Positions 35,222 to 48,899 of a DNA stretch of 64,000 nucleotides are shown one piece after another. The notes beneath the pieces are model-generated. The model was not told the origin of the DNA, searched no databases, and saw only the letters and a program-made list of their open reading frames with translations. Origin of the DNA: Monosporascus cannonballus (taxonomy: Eukaryota > Ascomycota > Sordariomycetes > Xylariales); NCBI GenBank assembly GCA_004154925.1, contig QJNS01000071.1, positions 1 to 64,000 on the forward strand, read 5' to 3'. Every line of letters begins with the position of its first letter. Position 1 is the first letter of the stretch. The translations under genes and the position numbers were made by a program.

Positions 35222-36470
35222 AAATAATATTTTTTAAAATGTTTTCGCCTTAAAAACCCTGTATTCCGCATAAGTCTTATTTGCAAGCATTTTTTAAGAT
35301 TTGTTAATATTAATTAACAAAAATATTTTAAAGTTAAAACTAAGAATAAAGACGTTACTACTAAGATTAAAAAAATTTAATTTCGTATTAATCGACAGCA
35401 AAATCTAGATATAAAAAACAGATTTACTTAATATATATATATATTTATTTATTACGATTACGAAACCGTTTTCTTAATATAAACCAAAATACTAAATACC
35501 CTAACTTTCTTTATAGCAATATATTTAAATAATAATAATAACTTTTCAAGTTATATTAATCTCTAATTTCTTTAAGTGAATCAATCTCGTTAAAATTTAA
35601 TTAACATGAAAAAACCTGCTATAATTTCTTAAAGTTACTATGAAATAAAGGTTATTAGTCGTTTTAAAATTTCTTCGCATATAAAAAGATTTACATTCAC
35701 GATAAATATTATTAACTATTACCGATTATTTAACTTAAATACGAAAATAAATTTAATAATAAAATAATTTTTAAATAGCATTATCGGGCGTTTAAAGCCT
35801 GTTATTAATTACCACTGAAATCAAGTATAAAAATATAAAGAATTGTTAGTAAAACGCTTAAAAGATACTAAATTTAATTTATATATATTTGTTTATAAGT
35901 ATTTATTATACTTTTAATATTTATAGGTAAAGTTATACATTCAAAATATCTTAATTATTCCGAATACTAGTCTTCAGTAAATATTACAAATAAACTTAAA
36001 TTATTTTTAAACTTTCACTTTTTTAATATTATAATTAGCGATTATGTCGAAGATATCAATATATTCTGTCGACAATACAAGGTTATTAAACAGGAAATAA
36101 TTAATAAGTCATTTTATTAAGTAAATAACTTTTTTCTAAAATACTAAATGTATACTATTGTTAAAAAATACTATTATTTAAATTAAAGCGATTAGAGATA
36201 CTTTGAAAACTTTTATATTATAAAACTTAATATAAGTACGGATTTATAACAGCTAAGTAATAATTAAAATAAAATCAATTGAACATAACATAGTAAATTA
36301 AATCTATAAATATTGCTTAAATATATTATTAAAGTCCGTAATATTGAAAGGAATATTGAATTTAGAAATTATTATTGCTAATAAAAACCAATGTGAAAAA
36401 AACCTATGAAATATATTAGCATTAAACATGAAAAGGTTTTTAATAATTTATTTAAAATACTTAAACCTTT
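35222..36470. other. Unassigned A/T-rich sequence between elements 1b and 2b
   Basis: 1.25 kb with no frame longer than about 50 codons. Pieces such as TTTTCGCCTTAA near 35243 resemble, in reverse, a word in the family 6 LTR, but the match does not extend reliably. It could be the 5' end of relic 7, into which 2b inserted, or another old element. I see nothing firm in it. Confidence 0.4.
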
Positions 36471-36475
36471 ATTTA

Positions 36476-36659
36476 TACAATGGAGCTGTATAGAGCTCTA
36501 TTATAGAGCACCGGACAAACGCCGATACCAAGCAGCATTAACGCAGCGCCTTATATGCGAATATATATAATTATATTTTCATTTTCTTTTGTTTTTTTAG
36601 CTAAAAATTAAATTTTTTTTGGCAATTAATTACAAACCGCTTAGTTAAAGACTTTTATA
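36476..36659 (+). repeat. 5' LTR of element 2b
   Basis: 184 bp, TACAATGGAGCTG to CTTTTATA. The central part (CACCGGACAAACGCCGATACC, AAGCAGCATTAACGCAGCGCC) is among the least mutated family 2 LTR sequence in the window. It pairs with 43157-43344. Confidence 0.9.
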
Positions 36660-36779
36660 TATTTTCTTGCTTATTATTTAACAAAGCAAAAAACGTTCGA
36701 AATTAGATATTAGGATTTTCGAACGCTTTTTACGGAGCCTAATAAAGGGCCTTTATTAACTCAAATTTACAAAAAATAT

Positions 36780-38700
36780 TTAACGTTATAACGAACCCTT
36801 TAATAAATTCAATAACGGTTATAAAATACTATATAAATTATTAATTTAAAGAAGATTAAACAAAATAATTTAATTCCGTAAATATATAAAAATATAATAT
36901 AGGCGAAATAAAAAATAAATACAAATAGTTAAATAATTTAAAAACGGCTTAATTATTTAATAAAGACTTTTTATTTAATTATAAATTCGAAACGTAATAA
37001 CTTTTACGAATACCAATTTTTTCGATTCAATAATAATTAAAAACATAATTAAGTTATTTCACAAAAACGGTTTAAATAACCGAATTAATAATAAGAATTA
37101 AGCGGAAACCGTTATCCTGACAGGAAAAATTCGACGTGACAAAAAAGAAATTCCCCGAATAATACGTATTTATAACTTATAAATTCGAAATAAACGTTAT
37201 TTTTATAACAAAAATTCGTAAGGAGTTTTACGTTATATATAAACAATTCGAAATTAATATATAACGTATAGTTATTATTTATTATATTATCGCAAATATA
37301 AATAACACTTATAATTTTATCGATTTTCTTTAATTATTATACGAATAATATAATAATTAAATTTTTTAAAAAAAATAACCGAATCTTTTTAAAATTAAAC
37401 GTAAACCGATAATACGAAATTTTCATTATTTTTTTATTTATTCGGAAAAAATTTAATAAACGTAAAAAGAATTATTTAGTTAACGAAAACGAAATTTATA
37501 TTTTAAAAAGGAATATCAAAGAAGAAATTTACTTAAGTTTTAATTTTAATAAATCTATTTAATAATTATGACGTATAAATAAATAAGCAATAAAAATCTT
37601 TAAACGTCTTTTAAAAATAAGATAGTAAAACAAAATAAATAATGTTTTATTAGTTTAATTGAATGATGATAGTTAAACAAAAAATAACACAAATAATAAT
37701 ATAAGTATAATGGGTACTTCGATAATAAAACGGCAAAAATAAAAACCTTGAATTTTATCTTTAACGCCGAAAAAATATACGGAATAAATAATTTTAAAAA
37801 AAACGGAACGTTTATAAATCGAAAAGTCCTTATTTACGTAATAGGCGTCCTAATTATAAGGCGAATTATTACCTGTTTTGGTTAATAAAAAAACCGTAAA
37901 AAATAATTGATTAAAAACGTACGAAAACGAAAAGCCGGAATTTAAAAAGGAAAAAGGAAAAAAATAACTTTTAAATATCGGTGCCTTTAAAGAAAAAATA
38001 ACTTAAGCTAAAATAAAAATTGCGAAATGAAATATGGACGGTGTAATATTTATTATTAATATATATATTAATTAAAACAATTTATACAACTTTTTATTAT
38101 TTAAAAATATAAATATTTTACCGTAATAAATAGAATGTTTAAAAAATATTTACGGTTATTACGTATTTTATTAGAATTATGCAAATTAAAAGAGTTCGAA
38201 AAAAAACCGAAAACGATAAGGTAAAATTAAAGAAATAATATATATAAAAATAAATATCGACGGTTTTAAAATCAAATTATTTGAATATATTATTAATAAT
38301 TTTAATTATCCTTTAATTTTAAGGAAATTGTAAATAAAACGTTACGATATAGTATATATAATATAAAAATATTTTTTACGCTAAATATAATAAACTATAT
38401 AAATGTTTACGAAAAAAATATAAACCTTAAGAAAATAAAGTACGAATAATTCGTAAAGCGAAAAAAGTTTTAACTATTGCTTTTGAGGCGGAATTTCGGA
38501 AAATAAAAAAAAATTTAAAAATTTAAGTAAAACATTTAATTATTTTTAATTATTTAAGCCGATATTAATAAGGCGTTAACGTTTAAAAACAAAATAGAGG
38601 TTAACGAAAAACGTTTCGGAAGTTATTTAATAAAGAATTAGACGACATTTTATTTTTATTCCATTTCGGAATACATTATACGATTTTATTAGGTAAAAAA
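36780..38700 (+). pseudogene. gag/protease region relic of element 2b
   Basis: Collinear with 5800-7650 of 2a. No readable knuckle or protease motif. Identified only by alignment to 2a and by position upstream of RT. Confidence 0.5.
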
Positions 38701-38719
38701 GAAATACGAAAAAATTTAT

Positions 38720-39960
38720 TAATATTATGGAGGCCTTTATATAATATAATTAAAAACGAATTATGAACCTTAAGGAAAACCTTAACGGAATTTTTAAATA
38801 AAAAATATATTTACGTAAATAATTTATCCGTAAAGATTCCGGTTTTAATTATAAAAAGAGCTCGGAGAAAAATTACGTTGGTATTACGATTAGCAGGTAT
38901 TAAATATAATAACTGAAAAAAACCGTTACTTTTTATCCCTTATTACGAAAACCATAAGATTATTTTGTTACGTTAATTAATTTACAAAAATAAATATTTA
39001 AATAACGTTTTATGAGATTGGAATTAAGAAAAAAACGAATAAAAAATAATATTCAGAATACGTTTCGATTTATACGAATAACTAATAATATTATTCGGCT
39101 TATATAAAGTTTTCGTAACTTTTTAGCGATATATTAATGGGGTTTTAAGAAAATATTTTGAAGTTTTTTAACGTATATGGACGATATCTTTATTTTTTTC
39201 CGGATTTAAAAAGGATTATATACAAAAAGGAAAGAAAGTCCTAAGCCGCTTAAAAAAGCAAATTTAAATATAAATATTTCTAAGTATAAATTCGCTATAA
39301 AAACGACAAAATATTTTGAACTTATTATAAATGTTAAGAAAAAAAAATAAATGGACTCTAAAAAACAGTATATAGTTAAGAAAATAAGAAATTCTTAAAA
39401 CGTTTAAAAAAATCGGAAACTTCCTAAAGTTCGCGAATTTTTACCGCAATTTTATAACTTATTACGCGGATATATCGGTACTTTGAATACTTTTAACCCG
39501 GAAAAAAACTTTATTCTGTTAAAAAAATAATATTCGAATATTTCAAAAATGTTTTTATAACGGAATTAATTTTAACATAATAAAATCCCGAAAAAAGTAT
39601 AATAATAAAACAAAATTAATTATAAATAATATACGGATATTATTTATTTTAAATTAATAAATTAAAATAATTACCCCCGGTTATTTATCATGTTAAAAGC
39701 TTAAATGCCGTTAGAATTAATTATAAAATATATAATAAAAAGGTTTTAATAATAATAAATTATTTAAAAACGTAAAATATAAAATTATATAAGGTAATAA
39801 CCCTATTTAAAATTATTACCGACCATAAAAAATTAAAATATTTTATAATTATTAAAAGGTTAAATAAGTATCAAATAAAATAATTAAATATTTATTCACT
39901 TTTAATATTTATTTTACATTTCGTACCGGCTGTTTAAATATTAAACTCAATATATTTTCG
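38720..39960 (+). pseudogene. RT/RNase H relic of element 2b
   Basis: The frame near 39165-39350 gives YMDDIFIFF (catalytic box at 39174-39185, intact), then LNINISKYKFAIKTTKYF (the LD..KCEF....KYLG region, Cys to Tyr). At about 39430-39470 FANFYRNFITYY is the thumb motif. A frameshift lies just before and after the YMDD box compared with 2a. RNase H follows to about 39950 with little legible. It matches 2a motif by motif. Confidence 0.88.
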
Positions 39961-40259
39961 TATAAGTAATAGAATATATTTATAAAAAAACCAATAACCG
40001 GAAAATTATACGAAAGTTTTAAATAATAAAAAATAAATAATTATTTATATTATTTACGAAATATTGGAAATATGTTAAAAATACTATAACAATTAATAAT
40101 ATTAAAATTAAAAATAATGGTTTATTTCGAAAAACGTAAGTATTTTAATATTATGAAATTTTTAAAAATTTAAAATGTAACGTTAAAATATAATAAAAAT
40201 TATAACCGCATTATTAAAGTTATTATAAAAAGGGAATATAATTGCTTTACGAAATTAAA

Positions 40260-40940
40260 ATCATTACTATTAATCGCGGAATATATTTTGGACGTTAAAA
40301 GTTTTTTTAATTTTAAAAACGTTTTTAAATTTTATATTAAAAACCGTTTATAACGATTTTAATATAAAATACTTACGGTTTTATATAATAAGTTACTTAA
40401 GTAAAACGGTTATAATAACGGTATTTTTGAAAATATTGTTAACCGGGTATATATTGTATAATAAGGCAGTTTTGTAAGAATTATGACGTATACGACCATA
40501 AAAACGTATGAAGAAATAAGAAAAAAATTATTAAAGTTATTTCCGGTTTCTAAATAATTGTATAACGAATTATCGATGAATTTTATAATCGATTTATTAA
40601 CCGTTTTTAAATACGACCTATATTTTTAATAATTATAATAAACCGATAATTTAAAATAATAATGTTAAAGGTAATATATATAATAAACGTAAAGATATAT
40701 ATAATAATATTCGTAAAAATATATTAAAAGTTCTATATTTTTAAGGTAATTATAAATAATAAAAAGATTAATAAGGTAAAAAAGTTTTAAATCAGATTTT
40801 GCGAATTATTAAAAATAAAGCAATATTTTTTATTGCTTATTATTTAAAACTTAATAATATTACGAAAAAGGTTAATTAAAAGATATTAATTTATTTTCAA
40901 ATTTTCGTAACGTATTTATAATAAAAATAAATTAAGGTTT
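40260..40940 (+). pseudogene. integrase relic of element 2b
   Basis: Collinear with 9290-9960 of 2a. The words corresponding to R.YRKIRKK and to the integrase core start are at about 40490-40620. Frames are broken every 10-20 codons. Confidence 0.65.
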
Positions 40941-40949
40941 TTCTATGGA

Positions 40950-43156
40950 TAATTTTTATAATTAATAATCGAAATACGATTTCGGTAAAATTAATTTTTT
41001 TTTAATTTATAGATATTACGTTACTTTAATTCTTTAAATAAAAAGTAATGCGGTAATTAAGAAGATTTATATACAAAAACAGATATTTTCGTTAGGAAAT
41101 TACGAAAAAATACGGAATTCGTTTAAGCTGTGATAACGGCGGCCTAGTAAATCTAAGAAAAAATAACAAATAAATATCATTTTCTCACCAAAAGATACGC
41201 GGTTAACGATAAAATCTAATTATCCTTAACAAATATCGTTATTTTCTGGCCGTCGAAAAAATTAAAATAATTTTAAATGGAATATTAAATAATTAAGATA
41301 ATTAATTTTTAAATTATCGAATTAAATATATTTAAAATTTTCTATAACCGTTTTTACGTTAGTTTATTAAGGTATATAAACCGTAACCCTTTACCGTCCT
41401 AAATTAACGTAAATACGTAATTTTTTGGTTATTCTTAAAAAAGAATAACGAATCGGAATTTAAAATTAAAAATATCTTTTAAGGCTGGACCCAAAAAATA
41501 AAAAAAGGTTTTATATGCCAAATTCAGATAGGATAATTAAGTTACGTAAAACCGATTTAAGAACCGTTTAAAAAATTCGTAAATATAATAATTTTATAAT
41601 AATTCGAAAAAAGATATAATAATATAATTATTAATAATAGACCTTAAATTTAACATATTATCTAAAAGCAGAAAAATAAAAATCCAGCTTAAAAATACCG
41701 GCCGGATAGCGCGTAAATAATATAGAAAATTGAGCAAAACCACTTAAAAATAATTTTAAATAATTTGTAAATAAACGTTAAAATAATATTTTTATTATTT
41801 TCGAATACAATATGTTAGAAAAAATTTAAAAATTATAATAATAACATATTAGTTACGAAATTATTTAATTATTTTTGAAAATTGATAAATTTAACGATTT
41901 ATCTTATAAACTTATAATGTTAACGTTACTTAAAAATTACCTACTTAAAATGTGCGATTATTCGGTTTTACTTATATTAAATTCCGGCAAAACCGGAATT
42001 TTGTCCTTAACGGCCTAAATTATAATTACGAAATTTTTGAAAACGTTAATAATATCATTATTAACGGCTGTTAGTTTAATTTATAACGTAAATTAATAAA
42101 TAATACGGAAAAAAGGCAAAAATATCGCAAAAACAATTTATATAACGAAATTTATTATGTTTATACTTAATACATTTTTTATTACGCAAAGTAAAAACTC
42201 CAATAAAACCGGTAGTTTAATTTAAATATAAGTAACGTATAAAATAGGACCTAAGGGCTTAAATTTAATTCAAAACGAATAACGTACGTAAATTTAAAAT
42301 ACAAAGATAAAACCTCGGTATCCTTTTTTTCTAAATAGGGATAATAGTTAAATTAAAGTTAATGACAAAAAAGCAATATAAGAAATACATAAGAAAATGA
42401 ATTTATTAAGGTTTTAATAATTATAAATCAAAAAGATTTGGTAAAATACGTTAACGGTTTAACGAAATTCGGAAATATCCCCAAATTATACGAGAACTAT
42501 ATTAAAAAAATATATTAACAAAAATAAAAAATTTATTTCGAAATATTTATAGTTATAATTAACATAAGTTTAATAACGGATTACCTATTTGCCTATAATA
42601 ATAAATATTTTAAAAATAATAAATAAATAATATATAAACAAGTTATATATTTTATTCATTTAAATAAAACATATTTACGTTTTCGATAAAACGAAGTATA
42701 TAAACAAAATAAAGTATATTGTAAATACAGGTAAAATATTTGTTTAAAGTGACGTAAATATATAACGTACGAAAGATTTTGGCAAATTCCAATTTATTAA
42801 AAAAGCTCGAAAATATAAAAACATTTTTTTACTAGATATTCTCGCAGCGTTATAATATATTAATTAATTTTTAAACTGTTACGGAATAACGTATATAAAT
42901 ATTATAATAATTGTTAATAAAAATTAATTTACCGACTTATGTTATTATTATTACACCATTAAAATAAATAAAAACGTAAATACGTTTTTATATATAAGCT
43001 TATTTAACACATCATTAACTTATAATTAATTACTTAAATTAAACTTAATTCGGAAATCGATAAGTTTCCGAATTTCGGATTAATTTAAAGTCAATGATTA
43101 ACATAATTATTAATTTTGCGATAAATTAACCCTTTTTAGAAAACATAGGGGATAAT
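40950..43156 (+). other. Unassigned 3' part of element 2b
   Basis: 2.2 kb between integrase and the 3' LTR, collinear with 10000-12266 of 2a. Shared words (for example near 42060-42120 and 42880-43040) show it belongs to the element. Part may be the integrase C-terminus, but a 2.2-kb tail is long for gypsy and no second gene is legible. A purine-rich tract lies at about 43138-43154. Confidence 0.5.
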
Positions 43157-43344
43157 ATAATGAGGTTATTTAAAGCCTTATTATGGAATAGCGAATAAAC
43201 GCCGGTATCAAGCAGCATTAACGTAGCGCCTTATATGCGAACATACATAATTGTATTTTTATCTTTCTTTTTTTTTTCTCTTTAGCTAGAAAATAAATTC
43301 TTATTAGCAACTAATTACAGGCCGCTCAGGTAAAGCCTTTTACA
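43157..43344 (+). repeat. 3' LTR of element 2b
   Basis: 188 bp, TATAATGAGG to CTTTTACA, then TSD attta. It aligns with 36476-36659. TATA at its start corresponds to TACA/TGTA in the sisters by transitions. Confidence 0.92.
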
Positions 43345-43349
43345 ATTTA

Positions 43350-45900
43350 TAAGATTTATAATATTTATAATATTATTAACTAATAATTAATTATTTAATA
43401 AGGTTAATTAATTAAATATAAAAACTATAAGCAATTACTAATTACAATATAATTCGATTTTAGCTAAATAAATAAAATTATATAATAGAAATTTAGACTT
43501 ATTAGATAAATTAATTTCGATTAATATATATTTTAATAACTAAGCGCATTTATATATTGAAAATTATTAATACTCTATAAAAGTTCAGAATTCTTTAAAT
43601 ATGATAAATTTAAAAATTTTAGGATTTTTTTTAAAAAAATACAAAAGTTTAAAATTATTTATTTATTATAATATCACACATTTCTAAATTAACGCTCGTT
43701 TTAAACACATTATAATACCTGTTTATTAATTAATATAAAAGGTTTTCAACGGAACAACTTTAGCATATTAAGATCTTATTATAAATAATTTAATTATGAA
43801 ATAATTATTAAAGTTATAAATAAAGATTTAATAATTTTAAAAAGGGATTTTATCAATTTTATAGCGAGTTTAAGAAGGTAATATTTACGAATTAGATATT
43901 TTCGAATATAAAAATTAGGTTTAATATGGTAGAAGAATAATTAATATATATTCTTTTTTACCTTTTAAAGTTAATGAGCTTAATTTAAGTATAATATAAT
44001 TTCTAACAATATTTCAAAATTAGAAAATCTGTTAAAAAGCTTGTATTTAAAGAAGACTTTCAAAAGACATATAATTTATTTACCTTTTTAATTATTTTAA
44101 AAATGTAATATAATAGTACAATTATCGATAAAACTTCGTTTTAAAAACTACTACGAAAATTTAAATTTAATATTAATAAAAGTTTTATTCGTTTTATTAC
44201 CTCGAACATATCTAATTTTGCAATAATTTTAAAGTTAAATCGACCGAAATTTGATATTAATTAAAAACGATAGGTTATTTTTCTTAAAAACGCATTTAAT
44301 TCATTCACTTTAAAACAACTTTATTGAAAATAAAGATACTTAGTATTTTAAAGATATTTGCATATTAAGTGTAAATAAAAATTATTAATTAACTATATTT
44401 ATTAATATTATATTGATTAAGCAATGTAATAAAAAGTGTTAATATTAATAAATCTTTACAGAATAAACTTTTATTTTTATATAGTAAATTAAAAAATATA
44501 AACGGATATTATCTTCAATTCGAAAGAATTAGTTACTAAGTTATTAATAAAATATTCTAAAGTTAAAGTTTAGGAAAATCCGAAAGAAATTCGAATTTCC
44601 TTAATTGGAATTAACCAAGATTTGTTCAAATTATTAATAGTGTTTTTAAAAGTATTCTGGCTCAAAAGTTTTTAAAAATACTAAATCGTAAAAATAAAAA
44701 GGTAATTAAAATAACGAGAATAAAAAGTCCGTTAGTTTATATTCATGAAACTGTAATAAGTTTATAGGAATTTATTAATAAATGTTAAATGTTAGTCGAA
44801 AAAAATAAAGAAAATCTATTTTATACGTATAATAATATGATCCAATCGAATATATTTTTTCACTATTTAGATTTATTATTAAAATTAATTTTAATGAAAG
44901 GAACTTAACTATTAATATTACTCATACCGAAATAAAATCCAATATTATCATTTTATCTTACATTAAAAAGTAAAAGTTAGCATAATAAAAAATTCGACTT
45001 TTTAAAAGTTTGAATTTTATTTAAAAAAAGTAAATTCGAAAACGACATTGAGGTTTTAATTAACAAAATATTTAATTACTTATTATTATATTTTTTTTAT
45101 TACTAACAATAATTACGTAATGAAATTATTAATATTGGCATTTACCTTGGAAATAAAATATAAAATAATATTAAATATACACCTAAAAATTTAACAAGAA
45201 TTAAAATTCGATTTAAAAAATATTATTATTTTTTAATACTAGCAAAACAGGCTCTCTATAACATATGCGCAGATAATGAATTAGAAAATATAACCGATAA
45301 ACTTAGATATTATCTTATGCACGTAAATAAACTTAATAACGAAAATATAGAGAAACTTGTTTTAAGTCATTATATATTTTTAAAACAGGGATAAATATTT
45401 AGTTAAGTCTTTAAAATAGGATTTTTAAATAATTTAATAATAAATATTGAATATATATATTATATAAAGCTTTAAGAAAAGTAATAAGATTCAAAGAAAA
45501 AACCGTTTAAATCGATATTATATATAAAGTTAAATCGCAAAAGGCCATGCTTATTAATAATATATTATCCGATAAATCGGTACTACTTAAATTAAAGAAT
45601 TAAGAATTTAAAAAATTCAAAAGAATTATATAAATACTTAAGAAATAAAAAGGTATCCCAGATAGGCTTAGTATATAATTAACGGCATTATTTTCCAGGC
45701 TTATTTCGATATTTTAAAAATTCGAATTAACTAAAAAAAAATCGAAATTTTATTTAATTACATTAGCAACAGATTTGTTTATAGAAAAAGCTGTTTTTAA
45801 CGAAATACTGGTTTAGAAAAAAAGCTTAATTTAAAATAAACCAAATACAAATATAATTACTTTAAAAGAATAATAGCCTTTTGCTACAAAGGGAAATTTA
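43350..45900. other. Unassigned sequence upstream of the RT of relic 7
   Basis: 2.55 kb of very A/T-rich sequence. Since RT of relic 7 begins near 45950 on the plus strand, its gag and protease should lie here, and the spacing from 1c (about 3.7 kb from LTR to thumb motif) fits if 2b interrupts it. I could not read a knuckle, DSG or LTR here, so this remains inference. Confidence 0.4.
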
Positions 45901-45949
45901 TTTTTTACAAAGTATAGTATATTTAAAATATTATAATATGAATTGATAT

Positions 45950-46757
45950 AAAAATAAATAAAATATAAAAAGTTACTTTTATAAAGCCTATTAATTTGCA
46001 ATATTAGACCTTAAAAATAAATATAATCTTAATAAAATCAATATAGATATACGAATAAAAATAGCTTTTAAAACTAAATTCTAATTATTTAAATATTTAA
46101 TCACGTTAATAAGATTTATTAACGTATTAGCAATTTGTTAAGGAATTATAAATTACATATTACGAAAATACCACACCGTCTATATTATATAATACTCCGA
46201 CTATATTCTAATTTTTTTTAAAAAAGAAAATTGAAAAGAAAAACATATGTAAAATACGTTTAAAAAGTTTTTTTAAGCTTTTTAAAACGACAAATTATCA
46301 ATTAATACCAAAAACTTAATTCCATAATAAAAATTAGAATATCTAGAATATATCATTATTTTAGAACATATTAAAATTAACTTTAAAAAAATAGTTAAAA
46401 TTATAAAATGGCAAATATCAACCACGATTTAAAAAGTACAAGTATTTCTTAAAGTCGCCAATTATTATAAAAAGTTTATTGAAAGCTTTAATAAAATCGT
46501 TATGCCTCTTATTAACCTTATTTAAAAAAATGTTTAAATTAACGCAAAAACGGTCAAAATATTGTAAAAAAATCAGGAATACGATTATTAAAAAGCCAGT
46601 ACTAATTATATCCGATCTAATACGCCTCGTTAAACTAAAAACCAATACTTCGAACTATACGTTAAACGCGGTAATCAAATAACTGAATAATTAAAGCAAA
46701 TTAAACCTTACTATATTTTGTTTATATAAATTAAAAAGGTCGAATTTAATTACGCTA
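45950..46757 (+). pseudogene. pol relic 7, left part (RT and start of RNase H), cut by element 6a
   Basis: RT motifs in order: LNSNYLNI (YGLFEYLV region), TFQ-like start and ILRKYHTVYII, then a decayed YxDD (YSDYILIFF) near 46190, LEYIIILEHIKINFKKIVKI near 46340-46400, and VQVFLKVANYYKKFIESFNK at about 46437-46497. An open frame at 46479-46682 keeps the linker and RNase H start: LTLFKKMFKL, KKPVLIISDL, VKLKTNTSNYTLNAVI (V-ETDAS-YALGAV in functional proteins). The frame ends in FNYAM where 6a is inserted. Confidence 0.88.
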
Positions 46758-47157
46758 TGTAACGAACCTGTAATAGGTTTATCTAATGGTATAAGTAATA
46801 TCTTCAAACGGTGTTGATTTACAAATAACAATAAGGCGAAAAATAATTTATAGATCTGTTTATTAAAAGTATTTACTGATTTTTCTCTTAACTCGAAAAG
46901 GATATCTTTGATTAAAGGCTTAAATTAATAAGTAAGGAACACAATTAAAATAATAGCTGTTTATAAAGAAAACTAGTTTTTTACATACCTTTTGTAATAA
47001 ATGTGTTGTAGATTTATATAATTTATATAATTTAGTCAAATTACTTAGATTACCTTAAAAAGACCAAAAACGCTCTCGCTGGAATTTAACCGTTACGTAT
47101 CTGCGCTAAGCTTTTAAAAATCTTATTTTTAAGGCGAAAACACTTATTTTTGTAACA
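46758..47157 (-). repeat. 3' LTR of element 6a
   Basis: 400 bp from TGTAACGAACC to TTGTAACA. Aligns with 60374-60778: shared words CAAATAACAATAAGGCGAAAA, TTATATAATTTAGTCAAATTA, AAGGCGAAA. The part near 47070-47110 (CGCTCTCGCTGGAATTTAACC) is relatively unmutated. Confidence 0.88.
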
Positions 47158-48456
47158 TTATTTCTCTTTTCCAAAGATCTTTATCCTAAAAATAAAAATA
47201 GTAAACGGCCTTTCTAGAAAACCCTCCTTAAAATTCTTTAATTAATTTCATCATAACAAATTGTATTTGAAAACAAGACTTGGTTTAAATTTACGCGAAT
47301 GTTATAATAATAGCGCAGATTTTATCAAACAATTTAGTTTTAAATTGCTTTTTATTTTAATTATATTCGCTATTAATGTTACTTTTACAACGTATTAAAT
47401 ATAAATTCGTTAACCAAAATTAAAAATGCGCGCGATAAATTAGAAAAGAAATAACGTAAGATGGAAATATTTTTAATAACGTACTAAAAAGCTGTTAAAA
47501 AAATAAAAGGAGTTGTAAATCGAAGAAATCGTTTTCGACTATAACAAAATATTATAAAAACAAAACTCTTTATAATATTAAAAAAGATAATATAAATTTA
47601 AAAAAGTAAAAACGTAAAATCAATTAAAGACAATGTTAAATAGAAACCAAATACGTATAATTTGTAACAAATTTAAATAATATACTAAAAGCTTTTATTT
47701 CCTTTAAATAAAATAATATAAATTCAAATTTAAGTTAGAAATCGTTATTACTTGCAATTATAACTAGATTTGAAATAATTAGTTAAAACTTTAATAATAA
47801 AACCCTTTAATTACATATTCCATATTTATTAAATATTTCATGTGCTTTTATTACTTTTTGTATAAGCTTTTTTAGTTAATTAAATATTATATTTTATTCT
47901 TAACGATTTTAAAATGAAATTTTCTTTTAACTTCTTATATTTTTGCATTTCTTTATTTTTTAGATTTATGTATAACGGAAAAGCTTTAAGTATTAATTTA
48001 AACTAAAAAACAAAAAATATATGATATGTTTTTATCGTTTTAAATAACGATAATTAATAATTAATTTTGGAAATAACTTTATTAATTTTAAGCGACCTAA
48101 ACCTTTTGAAACCTAATTTATTATAAAGTTTGTTTTATTTTTAAAGTAAAAAATGAACCTTGATTTCTTTTAATGAAAGTAGTTTTTTAATTCGTTTTAT
48201 TAATATATTATTATATTTCTTTTCGAATGAAAGTATATTTTAATATAAAAATAAGTTCATATAGTGTCGATTTTTAATAATAAATCTTTTATCTTTAATA
48301 CGGTAATAATCTTTTTTGAAGCTGATTGCCGGTTTTTTGTATTCCGTTTATATACTGCTATATATAAAAATACGTTTATATTTTCGTTATTTAAATTATT
48401 ATACATTATTTGTAGTAATTATAAATATTTTACTTCATAAATATTTTAGTTAATTA
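47158..48456 (-). other. Left interior of element 6a
   Basis: 1.3 kb between the 3' LTR of 6a and element 1c. By orientation it should be the end of pol. A minus-strand stretch at about 47990-47890 resembles the linker before an RT (FPLYINLKNKEMQ and following), but that is the wrong place for the inferred orientation and is probably chance. I see no clear gene. Confidence 0.35.
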
Positions 48457-48461
48457 TTTTA

Positions 48462-48860
48462 TATTAAGACCTGACGGATTGCGGCCTCAGGAAACGGTCG
48501 CAAGAGGAAAATAACTAAGCCATGTGGGTCGAGTCACGTGATAGCTCGACAGGATCGATTATAAAGCCCATAGAGCCAGGTTCGACAGGATCGATCGTAG
48601 AGCCCATAGGGCTAGGCTCGATAGGATAGGAAAAATCAAGTATATATGTACGTTTATTTTTTCAATAGTTTAAATAACTTTAGCGTATAACATTTATTAA
48701 TATTAATTATTTGCAATATAATATCGTTATTTAAAATACTTTTAATATTACGAAACGTAATACGATTACTATATTTATTACTTAGATTTCTATAATACTT
48801 TTGCCAATATAAATCCGTACGATTAAAGTTTAATAATTGGTTACATTATAAGCCGTTATA
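48462..48860 (+). repeat. 5' LTR of element 1c with tandem U3 repeats
   Basis: 399 bp, TATTAAGACCTGACGG to GCCGTTATA. U3 holds two 36-bp direct repeats (48544-48579 and 48580-48615) plus a partial third, each with the words CGACAGGATCGAT and AGCCCATAG. This U3 is nearly unmutated, while the R/U5 side (after 48650) is strongly RIPed. It matches 55209-55605. Confidence 0.93.
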
Positions 48861-48899
48861 TATTATAAGCTTTTGTTTAATAATATCGTTATACTTTAA

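Larger units (their letters stand above)
36476..43344 (+). mobile_element. Element 2b: RIP-degraded Ty3/gypsy retrotransposon, full length
   Basis: 6869 bp with LTRs 36476-36659 and 43157-43344 and a perfect TSD attta (36471-36475 and 43345-43349). Collinear with 2a through its whole length but differing by many transitions and small indels. RT keeps the catalytic YMDD (39174-39185). It lacks the 11-bp minisatellite expansion of 2a. It is inserted directly upstream of, or inside, relic 7. Confidence 0.93.

Noticed and set aside
35222..35300. Reverse-orientation copy of a family 6 LTR
   Set aside because: Only one short word (TTTCGCCTTAA) and a weak follow-up match; it does not extend to a full LTR.
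47890..47990. RT linker motif on the minus strand of element 6a
   Set aside because: Some resemblance to the segment preceding gypsy RT, but it lies only about 0.8 kb before the 3' LTR, which leaves no room for RT and integrase downstream.
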